Origin: Platanthera guangdongensis
Lineage: Eukaryota > Streptophyta > Magnoliopsida > Asparagales > Orchidaceae
DNA length: 64,000 nt
Direction of reading: 5' to 3'
Assembly (NCBI GenBank): GCA_039583875.1
Contig: CM077158.1
Location: 127,429,221 to 127,493,220, forward strand
Shown: positions 46,141 through 57,459 of the stretch, in pieces
Layout of the letters: each line of letters opens with the position of its first letter
Numbering within the stretch: position 1 is the first letter of the stretch
Notes under the pieces: model-generated
What the model saw: the letters and a program-made list of their open reading frames with translations, nothing else
What the model was told of the DNA's origin: nothing
Database searches by the model: none
Made by a program: the position numbers and the translations under genes

Positions 46141-49129
46141 AACCAACATATCTCCCCGAGACATCGAGGTGTGTGAAGGTGAAACACTAGATTTACTAGT
46201 TACTCTTGCATTCTAGTTTTGCCTACAATTTAGTTTTAGCCCAGGACTGCCAAGGTATTCCCCGTGAAGGGCTCTCGAGGGCACTAGGAGCTACGATGGG
46301 CTGAAGCCCAAGGCTCTATTTCTCAAGGAACTTATTCTTATTGGTTAATAACCAACTCCTAGTCCCTTAAATGTTGTACTGGATCTAAGCCTAGTGTAAT
46401 TGCCACTTCCTCTCCTACGGGGAAGACGATATTTCGTTGACCCCGAGCACACTTAACACTAGCCAATCCAACACCCTACTCATCCCAACTTCCAACGATG
46501 AACTCATTTCTATTCATCCAACCCATCAAACAACTAATCCCAACTCATGTGCCCAAATTCATATCCAACTTAATTCCTGCAGTTTACTAAATGCAGACCA
46601 CTTAATCTATACGATGTGTAACATGGGAGGTACTCAAAATAATCATCCAGTACCCCTATAATAATTATTAGAGGGCTGTCATGACCTTTTTAGCCTAAAT
46701 CCAGAATTTCATAATTTTCCTAATTATCTGATATTTTATTTAATTATTCTAGTTATCCAAAAATCCCAAGTTTGAATATGAAGTACCAATTTCAGACAAT
46801 CAAATATTCGTCCAAATTTATGATAAATACAAAATGAATTTTTAACTTAAAATCCAAAGTCTCCCAATTTTTCAGCAAGGTTTAAGCCCCTAATTCTAAT
46901 TTTTAAATATATCCCACAGTAAATTATTTTAAGAGATAAGTACAACAAGAATACTTCCAAAAATTCAGAGAAAATTCAAGTATGATTCTAAGGTCATATA
47001 AATGCTCTAGGTCAAGTTTCAGACATTATTACAAGTAATGAGCTCTAAACAAATTATTGAACAATTTCCAAGTTAATGAGCTTGTGAAGTAGGTACTGCA
47101 AAAATGTATTTAAAAATTCTAATAAAATTCATACAAGAGAAATAAGGTCTAAAATGCACTCTGCCAAATTTTCATGACCTTCCAAAGGGCAGTGGGATCA
47201 TGATGACCAAATGATTAATTAGGGAAATCCCAAGAGTTACAAAGGAAGTACTAAGAATATTGATCCAAAATTCACAATTAAATTACCAGAGGTCAATCTA
47301 TCCTTTTGACAACACTACCCAAATTTTATTTCTGTTCAAGGAGTTTTACTAACTTATTCTAGCACTACAATGTTTGTTCCCTAAACTAAGGGTAGGGTTT
47401 TGTGGGGTTTACCCTTTCTCAAATCCCCTAATATTTTTACCAGAGGGCTTTAGTTACCCTAGTACCCTCCCCACCAAATTTCAAGTTCATTCAAGGTATT
47501 TTGGACTCATGCACTTCACAAGGCACAAAAGCCCTTCTTTAGGGTTTGGTCTTAGATCTTACAGAAAATCTATTCCAATCTACCCCATCTTCCATGGGGT
47601 GGTGCTAAAAGCCATTGCAAGCCAGTGACCCCAATTTCAACCTCTATTGAGGTGATTTGGCCACTCAAAACCCAAAGTGCACTTTTTGACCAAAATACCC
47701 TTATGGCAAGGCTAGGGTTTGCATGATTTCAATTCAAACCACATCCAAATACGTTGAAATTTTAACCAGAGCCTTATAATGACCCCAAGCACCACTCACC
47801 AAAAATTGGGTGAGTTTGGAGGTCATTTGGCCCATTAACTAATTCCTATATGGAAGATTAAATTCATACAAAAACTTTAGGAAAGTTTTTTTCCAAAAAT
47901 TCCCAATTTTGGATATGATCTAGGTATAGGTAATAATGATCCCCATCCAAAATTTCAGGTCATTTGGATGGATGGACTGTTGGGGGTTCTCAAAATAGTG
48001 TTTGGTCTAGCCTAGGTATAGTGCTCACCAAAATGAGTGTTGTGGTCAAACAACTTACCCAAATTGGTTAAACCAATTTTAAGTTAAAGTAGACTCATAG
48101 ATCTACAAATTCGATGTTTACAACCTTTTCTGAAACGGCGTCTAAGTATTTTTAATATTTATTATAAAACTGAGTAGTAAACATGACAGAAATTGAAATA
48201 ATAGGATTTAAAAAAAATCAGATCCAGCACGGATCTTAAAGCAAAATCATGGGGCTCCTTGTCATCTTCTTACTCCAGCCAAGGGCTGGGATCAGCCCGA
48301 CCTGGAGCTTATTCCAAGCCCATTTCCCGGCCACCCGACCACCTCCCTGGCCGGCCACCATCGCCACCACCTTCGTTGAGGTGGGGGCTATCGCCGGGCG
48401 GCGACACGGCCGCCGGAGGGGTGGTTTCCGGCGAACCCGACACATATTTTTTGGAAAACCAGGAAAAATCCTCACCCGAACTGGCTCATTTGAGCCCGAT
48501 TCTCATCCTAAAAGATTCCTAAGATCTATCCATAGAAGGAGTAGAGGAGGACCTGTGTGGGTGGTTGTAGCCTTGCCAATCGCCGGATTATCATGGTGGT
48601 GGTGGTGGTCGGATTTCTGCAACAGCACAGTGAACTCCCTTGGCTCCTTCAGGTAATGTGTGGAACTGAATCCCTGGAGTCCAGTGGAGCTTTTAAGAAG
48701 GAGAGTTGGGGTGTTAGGTGGGTGTAGTATGCATTGCCATTAATGGCCCCTAGTCAAAATTTCGGCCATGGTGGGTGGGGGATGAAGCATGGCTCAAACC
48801 AGTCAAAGACCAGCTGGTTGAAATGGGACTACACTCCCCTTGTCCTAGTGAATTGAATGGGGGTTGGGGAAGGGGAAGGATGAGCCCCAAAGTCATCCCC
48901 CATTAATCCCTTCTCTTTCTCTCTCGTTCATTTGAAGCTTTTTCTCTCTCCTACTCATCATGCCTGAAATTTGACTCCTACCTAACCCAATGGCAGCCCA
49001 CATGTTCATTTCATCCACTAATACAAGGTTAGCTCAAGTGAATTGGGCTTGAGCTTGAGTTAGCCTATTTGGGCGAGCTTGACCTAAACCTTGATTAGGG
49101 TTGACCGTGGTCAATTTAGTGTTTGAGGT

Positions 49130-49810
49130 CGCCCCTAATGGGTCCTTGGTGACCCATTGGACTCCCCTAAGGTCTAAGTGGGGTTGAATTGGCCCTTTAG
49201 AGGTCACTTGACCCTTAATCAAGGCACTTTGACCATTTTACAGCTAGAGTTGACTTTTGTCAACTTAGCCTTTTTGGTTGACCCCAATGGGTCCTTGGTG
49301 GCCCATTGGCCTGTCACTAGGGTTAGGAAGGTATATGTGGGGTCCACATGGCAAAGGGAACTTCAATTAGTGCTGTGGAGGTCAGTTTGACCCATTGTAG
49401 TTCAGTTTGACCCACTTAGGGTTAGAGTTGACTTTGGTCAACTTAACCACTTTGACTGCACTCCATGGGTCCTTAGTGACCCATTGGAACCACGTTAGGG
49501 TTAGGAGGACCTGAGTGGGATCCACAAGGCTAAGGGAAGGTCAGTTGACCCTATGTAGGTCAGTTTGACACATTTAGGGTTAAAGTTGACTTTGGTCATG
49601 TTAACCACTTTTTCTGCCCTCCATGGGTCCTTAGTGACCCATTGACCCCACTTTAGGTCTAGGAAGGCCCTAGTAAGGTTATGTTGGCTTTAATAGGGCA
49701 CAATGCCCTTAGTTAGGGCACCTTGCTCAATTTAGGCCTAGAGTGGTTTTAGGTCAACTTGGCCACCCTGGGTCGATTTCAATGGACCCTTAGGACTCTA
49801 ATGGACCTTA
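49130..49810. repeat. Degenerate 150-180-bp repeats with a dyad core in H
   Basis: The core ATGGGTCCTTGGTGACCCAT (dyad ATGGGTC...GACCCAT) recurs near 49137, 49287, 49466 and 49622, with a weak fifth near 49786. It is interspersed with GTTGACTTTGGTCAACTTA-type dyads (49248, 49428, 49585). The element end is near, so this may be the U3 side. Confidence 0.8.
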
Positions 49811-49957
49811 CAATGGGTTGATGAGACCATGGTGGGGTCTTGAAGTCGTGGTGAAGCTCATGGTCATCTTAAACTAGGGTTCAAAAATTTACTATTTACA
49901 GACCATAGTGGTCTCACCTACATTCCTACGTTCACTTGGCCCTCTTGGGCTTCCTAT

Positions 49958-49988
49958 GGTTTTGTCATGACCTAGTCATGACAAAACC
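49958..49988. repeat. Perfect 14-bp inverted repeat near the end of H
   Basis: GGTTTTGTCATGAC, spacer CTA, GTCATGACAAAACC. It is 35 bp from the terminus. Confidence 0.95.
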
Positions 49989-50023
49989 ACTCATATGGTT
50001 CTAGTTATTTGAGGGATGTTACA

Positions 50024-50616
50024 ACCGATGTGTCCAAGTGCTGTCTTTTCGCTATAACCTTGAAGGATAAAACTAGGGACTGGTTTCATCAACTCCCAAC
50101 AGGCTCGATATACAGTTTTGAAGATCAAAGTAGAAGCTTCTAGTTGCATTTCTCAACCTCAAAGAAAAGGAAGAAGAATCCTGAGTCGATTTTTCTAATC
50201 TGGTAGAGGGCAGATGAGTCCTTGGCCTAGTATGTAGACAGTTTCCAGGAAAAGATTTTGGATATTCAGGAGTTCCTTGGATTTTCTCTCCAGATGGCCT
50301 TCACCGTTTGACTGCGGGAGGGCTTCTTCAAGATGATCCTAACTCGAAAGGCGCCACTATCGTTTGAAGGGCTGATGGAGAAGGCCGTGAAAGAGATAGC
50401 GATGTAGGCGAAAAACCCAGCCTTCGCTAGAAAACTGGCAAGGTTGGTGGAGGTCGAGATAAGAGAACCAGGAAGGGGAAGACAGTAAGAAGGGAGAAGG
50501 AGGTAGGAGCCGAGGGCACCGGTGTATCAAGAGTTGGATTGGAGGCATCAAGGAGGCCCTACCTAAGGGCAAGGAAGAGGTCTTCCCGTGGGGGGGGGGG
50601 AGGAACCATCAAGGAG
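50024..50616 (+). pseudogene. gag of element C, second part
   Basis: Resumes after H. Readable pieces: LFAITLKDKTRDWFHQLP, GSIYSFEDQ, LHFSTSKKRKK, YVDSFQEKILDIQEF, SFEGLMEKAVKEIAM, PAFARKLARLVEVEI. These parallel gag of B (27740-28180) but hold many stops. It ends at 50616 where element F begins; the rest of C must lie beyond the window. Confidence 0.8.
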
Positions 50617-52954
50617 TGAAAGTCTTGTTTTCAAGTCTAGCTTTACACCTAGAGGGGGGGGGGGGGGTGAATGGGTTTTTGTCTCTATTAAACTTTTCTA
50701 ATCTGTTTATTAGATTACTGTGACTGTTGATTAGATTATATTAGATTATCTTTCAAGAACATTCACAGACGACACAATATATTTATAGTGGTTACCCAAT
50801 CTTGGGTACATCAACTGTCCCTCTGCGCCTATCTAACAGTATGTTAGATTTGGCTCTCCATACAGAACTCAGCTTCTTAACGGCTTACAACACCGATTGT
50901 ATAGGACCACACACAGGTCACACAGACTAACAACTTAGGCACTAAGCCAACCCAGGTCACAAATACCAATCACACGGCACAAAGCCGAACTCACAGGTCA
51001 CTAAGACCTTAGTCTTTATAGAACAGGCTTACAACTCCTGATTCACTAAGAATCTTTATAGAAAATAGAAATAAAGAATGTGATGTTTAGATACCAGAGC
51101 AAGCGCTATTTCTCCTCCTTCTTGGACTGAGCAGATATCAGATCCAAGATATTACTGCTGAAGACAATATGTAGGCAGTTGAATCTCTCTTCAACCAGCT
51201 TTCATTTTTCCTGCAGGACTTATGGGTCTGCTAGCTTCAGATCCTACTGATGCAGATGGGGATTGCTTCAGCTATCTCTTTCCCAGCAAGGTTCTCTATG
51301 CAGAACAACTTCTTTAGCCTCGACAAAAATGGCGAGGAAGAAGATGACGTTCAGCCGCACTTTTGTTTTCAGAAAACCTAGACAAGGAATTCTCTCGTTG
51401 ATTCGATGATCTGATTCTTTATATCTCTGGCCGATTGAGCAGTGGGTCCCACCACCAAGATTGATGGCCGAGATTTAGCCAATCAACCCACGGTTTCTAT
51501 TCATTTCCGATTCAACAACTTTTTTGTGTGAGTGGGCCCCAACACTTAATGATGAAATATTTCTTGGTAATTGCAGAAGATAGCAACAGCTGGTCCCACC
51601 AACGTATCTAGTAGCATTTCCGTAACATTTAGAATTTTGATTGAATTTTGACTGTGCTGACGTCAGCATGACTCAACATCTGTGGACTTAGCCAAAATTC
51701 AATCATTAGTACCAAAGGTGTTGAGTGAGTCGGCATCACTCAACGCCACAACACTTAGATAACATTATGTATGTCTAAGTATTGAGCTCGACGAACGTTA
51801 AGCTTCGTTCGACGAACGACAAGCTCAGTTCGACGAAAGTATAAAATCAGTTCGACGAACTTTAGACCTAGATCGACGAAAGGCAAAACTCAGTTCGACG
51901 AACTTCAGTCTCAGTTCAACGAATGTTGAGCTCAGTTCGACGAAGCTGAGCTCGACAAAAACCAAGCTATCCACGCATTTACACTTTGCCAAAATTCTGC
52001 TTCAAGGCGTTGATAGCGTCGACAACGTTGAGAGAGCTTTCCTCACTCAACGCTTTTTACCTTGGCCAAAATTTTTGTGCCTTAGCGTTGAGCGAGTAAG
52101 CTCCACTCAACGCCAAACTACTTAACAGAATTTCTATTATCTGGCGTTGAGAGAGTAAGCTGCACTCAACGTCTTTTGCCTTGATGTTGAGAGCGTAAGC
52201 TCCACTTAGAAACTTCGTAACAAAATTTTTCTGTTATCTGTCGTTGAGAAAGTAAGCTACACTCCACGCCTTTTGCCTTGGAATTGAGAGAGTAAGCTCC
52301 ACTCAACGCCAAACTACATAACAAAATTTTTCTGTTATCTAGCATTGAGTGAGTAAGCTGCACTCAACGCTTGTGCACTTAGTCAAATTTTTGCTCAAAA
52401 TTTCTGTGGAGTTGGCTGGCACAGCAACACTCAATACTTTGAGTTGTATGGCATTGAGTGAGTAGACCACACTCAACGCTTGTGGACTTGGCCTCATTTT
52501 TAGCCAATTTTTGTAGGCTTAGACTGACTCAGCCTGACTCACAGCCTTTTGATGTATGGCGTTGAGTGAGTAGACTACACTCAACGCTTTTGTACTTAGC
52601 CATCTTTTTTTGCTAACTTTCAGTTAGGCTGAGATAGTCTCAACGTTATATGTTATATGGCATTGAGTTTGTCAATTACACATAACGCTTTTGTACTTAA
52701 GCAAATTTCTACTAGACACTATTGAATCCAAACCTCTGGCATTGAGTGAGCTTGCTCCACTCAATGCCTGTGGACTTAGTCGAGTTTTTGTGTTGTGTCC
52801 AGCAACAACTTCTTATGTCCACATGTCCAATCAATATGAAATGGACTAACCTACACTCAAGAACTCAAATGCACATCAAATACAGTTGATGTGTGTGACA
52901 TTGACCTGTTTGACTTCTCACAAATCAGGGACATTGGGAACATTGGACCCAACA
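50617..52954 (-). repeat. 3' LTR of element F, with dyad block
   Basis: 2338 bp. On minus: TGTTGGGTCCAATG... to ...GACTTTCA. A TATA box on minus, GATATAAAGAATC, is near 51414-51426. In U3 (51780-52780) are two motif sets. First, seven or more TCGACGAA/GTTCGACGAAC motifs at 51785-51960. Then about eight 29-bp dyads GCGTTGAGTG-N9-CACTCAACGC (perfect at 52559-52587; near copies at about 52085, 52143, 52342, 52450 and 52738). G-runs at about 50655-50668 match the C-run of S1. Confidence 0.88.
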
Positions 52955-53429
52955 ATCTCCCCCATTTTGAAGAAGTCAAAATCTCATTGTTGTCCTTGGT
53001 CAATGACACACACAACCGATACAACAAAGAAATAATTATGGAAATTTTGATAAGCTATGAGTAAGTGTACCTCATTTACTTACTCTCCCTATTTTGCTGC
53101 AAGGTGTTTGTCCTTCCTTGAGTGCCACATTACTTTCTTTCCTCTTTGCCATCTCTCCCACTTGCTATGACTCCCCCTTGCTAGGACCTTCTCTCTTCTC
53201 TTCTCCTTCTCTCTTCTCTTCTCTTCTCTCCCCCTTTTTTACTTCTACAGAATAGGCAGATGGGGGCTGGCCTTCCTATTGTCCTTTCTTCATTCCAGAG
53301 TAGCTTACTCCCCCTCAGTAGAAGCATTAGTGAACTGATACTACTGGGGAGTCTATATGTCCCACAAAATGAACAATACCTGCACAAAAACAATACAAAA
53401 GGGAGTGCCTGAAGCTATTCCAAGTTCAA
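52955..53429 (-). other. Polypurine tract and 3' internal remnant of F
   Basis: The tract is at 52955-52970 (minus tcaaaatgggggagat). The remainder has no ORF and includes a TCTCTTCTC-rich pyrimidine stretch at about 53188-53242. In this lineage it would be the space after the last ORF. Confidence 0.7.
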
Positions 53430-55462
53430 TGTAACACCCCCATCTGTCACATGGGATATAACAGGAGGTCGGGATGCGGCCCCACGCCATATTCCACGGA
53501 CAGTTAGCGGAGTTACGTATTAATACCAAATTACTATGAAACAATATCGAAACCTAATAGAGCCGTCTAGCAGAAGCTTTTAAATAAGTTAGAAGAACCA
53601 TAAACATAACATGAATGTCCACTACAGCCACAGCAGGAATGAAATAACATACACAAAAGTCTTGGCCATATGGCCTTACAATGTTCAACTTGAATTAAAG
53701 TGTTTTACATACATCGGCTCGCAGGCCAGCCATATATGATAGTATTAAAAGGAAAACACTTCGCCTTGGCCTTCAAGGTCCAGCACAACAACAAGGGCTT
53801 GAGCCCGCTATTTGCCACTAGGCTCACCTGTTCCTGCATAAGAACAATCCACCGCATAGTGTCAATACAAAGCAACGGTCAGCTAGAGCTGACCAAATTA
53901 TAACGACTCCACCCCTTACTCGGGATGGCGGTGCTCCTTCCCTGCAATTGTATTAGAAAAAACCAATATAGAAATGAAAGTGCAATTTAAGCACACTTCA
54001 CCACAGGCGTAGGAACGAACGACCACACACCCCGTGCTCTTATGGAACATTCTTAGTGACTCCAGTCCAATACAAGTCGTCACCGCCGCCCATAGGACGG
54101 TAACCATCGTGAGCATTTCAGTCTTTCTATCCAAAGCCTAAGAGTCTCCATTTATGGCAATGGTAAGTGCCAAGTACATTTGGTCTCTTTAACCAAAGCA
54201 CATAGTGTCGGTACTGTTCCACTCTCCCGTTGCTCACATCACCATGTCAATTTAAACCATTAGCGCAGTTCAAGATTCCCCGAGTCCCAACATATCGATC
54301 GTACAATAATATATAACCCGGTTATGCACAAGGACAGCTCTCAGGCCACCAAGCTGGGCTCCAAGAGCACGCAACCCCACACACTGGCCCCCAAGTCTTC
54401 GCGAGACAGGCCTTACAATAGGTCTTTCACAGAGCAACTGCCGGCGGTAACACTACCGCCACGCGGCATCTGGGAGAAATGTGTTTCTGCCCAGTTTTTC
54501 AGGTGCTCCTTGGGGTTAGTCCCCAAAGTTCCCTGCCGCAATCTACCGTGTAGAAACTCGAAAAACAAACAGTACAGAGTCTTCTCCAGCAATACATACA
54601 TAATGAAAATATCATCAATCCAGACCAACCTGTTTGGATCTGCTTCACACACCATGCCTATGTCCGTACTTCGATTCCGAACTCTATATGCAAAAATACG
54701 GGGATAATAAATATCTACCCAAAGGAGTACCTCACTCTCACCGCGCACATGCGGGAGAGGATTTCCTATATAAAAGGAAGAGGACTTCACTTGTCCAAGT
54801 AGAGAATCGTTACCCTTTGCGATTTCTTCGGTGCCATGCCCAAGATCTAGATGGATGGACGCGACCTCAACGACCTTACCTCCACCAATCTGGACTCGAC
54901 TTGCAAATAAGAGCTTTGGAACTCCAATGGCTGCGAGAATTCTTCCTTCTTCTTCATTCTTCACTCTCCCTTCTCTCTAGTACTTAGAAAGAGAGTGCCA
55001 ATGAAGAAATCAGTTGGGAAAACCTAACTCCCAGCTGTATACCCGCAGAGGCACGCACCAGCCGTCGGATCTCCAAATAGAACCAGTGGACTGTCCTGAT
55101 TCCTCCACGAATAAAGTTTACGAGAGCTACTGCCGCGCGATAGGAAGTTACCGCCGTGCGGTAGTCCAATCGTTCGCCTTCTCGAGAATGCCACCGCTTA
55201 GAAATCCAATTGGGCGGTGATACGTGGACACGTCATAACTACTACGCAACCGCCACAGGGTAGAAAACTATCGCCACTCAGAAACGACAAAACTACGGTA
55301 CCTCCTGTGGTAGGGTTAACGTCACATGGTAATAAACCGAGAGCTGTAGCAAATAAATCATCTAGCTACCACCCCACGATACCGCTACCGTCGAGCGCTC
55401 GCGGTTCTCGAGAACGTCGAGTGGACTACCGTCGCATGGTATACATTACCGCTCGGTGCTAG
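53430..55462 (-). repeat. E': chromovirus LTR, end missing
   Basis: Starts TGTAACACCCCCATCTG on + and is collinear with the LTR of E (for example GCAGAAGCTTTTAAA, ATACATCGGCTCGCAGGCC, GACGGCGGTGCTCC-type blocks) but clearly diverged. It ends where E begins (55463), so E probably inserted in it. Its last 350 bp hold TACCGC/GCGGTA dyads (for example TACCGC-CGT-GCGGTA at about 55149-55163). Confidence 0.8.
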
Positions 55463-57406
55463 TATAACACGCTCATCCGTTGTATGGCATATAACAGAAG
55501 GTCCAGCTGGAGCCCGACGCCATATACCACGGACAGACGAAAGAGTTACGTATTAATAACCAAACAATCCAATTAAGACTACTCGTCCTAACATAGAGCA
55601 TTCTAGTGGAAGCTTTTAAAAGTAGAAAGAACCCAAACTGAATAATCAATTTACCAGAATGTCCACAATCGCTACCACTGGAATGAAATAACAATACACT
55701 AAAAGATACATGGCCTTATGGCCTTACAATAGTTCACTTATCAAATAGTGTCTTACATACATCGGCTCGCAGGCCGGCAACACATGACAAAATAAAACAA
55801 CTATACGCTAAGGACTTCAAGAGCCAGCACGGTAGCATGGGCTCCAGCCTGCTATTTTGCACTCGGCTCCGCAGCACCTGCAAGCAACATTCCACCGCAC
55901 GGTGGCAAACAGGCAACGGTCAGCTAAAGCCGACCAAATTATAACGACCCCGTCCCTTTCTCGGGACGGCGGTGCTCCTTCTCTGCATATCATTAGCCCA
56001 GCTAAATAATTATGTATAAACATACTTCGCCACAGGTGTAGGCTCGCACGACGAAACACCTCATGCACTCAGGGCATATTAACGGTGAATCCTGACACTT
56101 CAGCGTCTTCACCACCACCCCCAGGATGGCAACAACATGAGCTTTTTAGCCTTCCTGACCACTGTCTAAGGCTCCCGACTATTCCAACGGCCAGTCCCAT
56201 TTTCGGGTCTCTCACACCAAACCACATAGCCGAGGTCCAATTCCACTTGCCCGTTGCTCAACCACGTAGTTCACATTAAGATGTATGCATGTGCCAAGCT
56301 TCTCTCGAATCCTAATATTCCAATCAATCACATAACCCAGTTATGTTCAAGGCCGGTTCCCAGACCGCCAAGTTAGTAGAACAACGATTCCGCTCAATTT
56401 TCCGGGTGCGCCTTGGAGCTAACCTCCAAGGATCCCTACTGCAATCTACCACGTAGAAACCCGAAAACCCAAAGCACGGAGTCTTCTCTGGCAAATCATA
56501 ACAAATGCAACATCGCCGATCCAGACCAACATGTCCGGGTAGGCTTCACACACAATGCCTATGCCCGTACTCCGATTCCGGACTCCAAATGCAACACAAG
56601 GGGGACTATTCTCGTCAACCCCAAGGAACACCGCACACTCGCCACACACTCGCGGGAGCGGGTTTTCCCTATGCAAAAATGAAGAGCTTCACATGCTCAA
56701 GTAGAGAATCGTTACACTTGTAGTACACTTTGGCGCCATGGAAAACTATCCAGATAGAAGTCTTCGCAACGGGATTCCCTCCACGAATCCGCTCTCGGTT
56801 CTCTGATCGGTGCTCCGGTGCTCCGCCGGCAGCCGGAAAACTCCTCCTTCTTCCTCCTCTTTCTAAATCCTTGAGAGAGAGAGACTAAGGGAGAAAATGA
56901 GGAATTGATCCTCTATTTTCGATCTTAACAAAGCAGGGTTTCCCTAGGGCCGTCAGATTTTAAATAAAGAAATCGAACGACTCTGATCCGCTCAAAAATC
57001 AACAGACCTGGGCCGAACATGGCCTCGCACACGGTCATGTCCCAGGCCGTGTGCCTCGATCCAGGCACGATCGTCGAACACAGAGACTCACACGGGCTCA
57101 GACACGCCCGTGTCTCACTCGACACGCCCGTGTTGGGTCCTTGACATGCCCGTGTCCGGGTGCGTGTCACATATAAGCGCCACGCCAACCGACACGACCC
57201 TGCTGAACACGGGTACTGACACGGGTAGGCATACGCCCGTGTCATTAAGCCGTGTTACTTGTCGTGTCCTTCTCGGGATGAAAATGGACAAAACACCAGC
57301 TAGATACGGCCTTTGACACGCCCGTGTCCTAGACCGTGTACCCCTATACATGCACCAAAATCCCTTCTTACGCGACCAACTCAAATGCAATTTTCGGGGC
57401 GTTACA
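55463..57406 (-). repeat. 3' LTR of E
   Basis: About 1944 bp, on + from TATAACACGC (first bases mutated from TGTAACACCC) to GGGGCGTTACA. The outer U3 part (57020-57340) has repeats of ACACG-CC-CGTGT: GACACGCCCGTGTC near 57107-57135 and 57316, with variants between. It is followed at 57407-57420 by the polypurine tract (minus aagtgggggagatt). Confidence 0.92.
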
Positions 57407-57459
57407 AATCTCCCCCACTTAAGGAATTTCGTCCCGAAATTAAGTAAAGGTACACAAAA

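Larger units (their letters stand above)
44786..50023. mobile_element. Element H: 5.2-kb non-coding TG...CA insertion, probable solo LTR
   Basis: Starts TGTAAGACCCCATTT, ends GGGATGTTACA, and is flanked by ACCGA at 44781-44785 and 50024-50028. It sits exactly inside gag of C, which resumes after it. 5238 bp without any gag, pol or recognisable ORF; the longest frames (for example 48249-48656) are GC-rich and low in information. TG...CA ends, 5-bp duplication and absence of an internal region suggest a solo LTR. A non-autonomous element is the alternative. It is the same family as D. Internal repeats are listed separately. Confidence 0.75.
50617..53429 (-). mobile_element. Element F: SIRE-type copia, 3' end only
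   Basis: Only the 3' LTR (50617-52954), its polypurine tract, and about 460 bp of internal sequence are present; the rest is cut off by E' at 53430. The LTR edges TGTTGGGT and CTTTCA and the tract gggggagat match S1. It is inserted in gag of C. Confidence 0.85.

Noticed and set aside
48249..48656. 135-aa ORF in H
   Set aside because: GC-rich, Pro/Arg/Trp-biased, overlapping ORFs in other frames, and no matching ORF in relative D.
53188..53242. TCTCTTCTC pyrimidine stretch as a functional element
   Set aside because: Simple-sequence drift in the leftover internal region of F; no partner structure.
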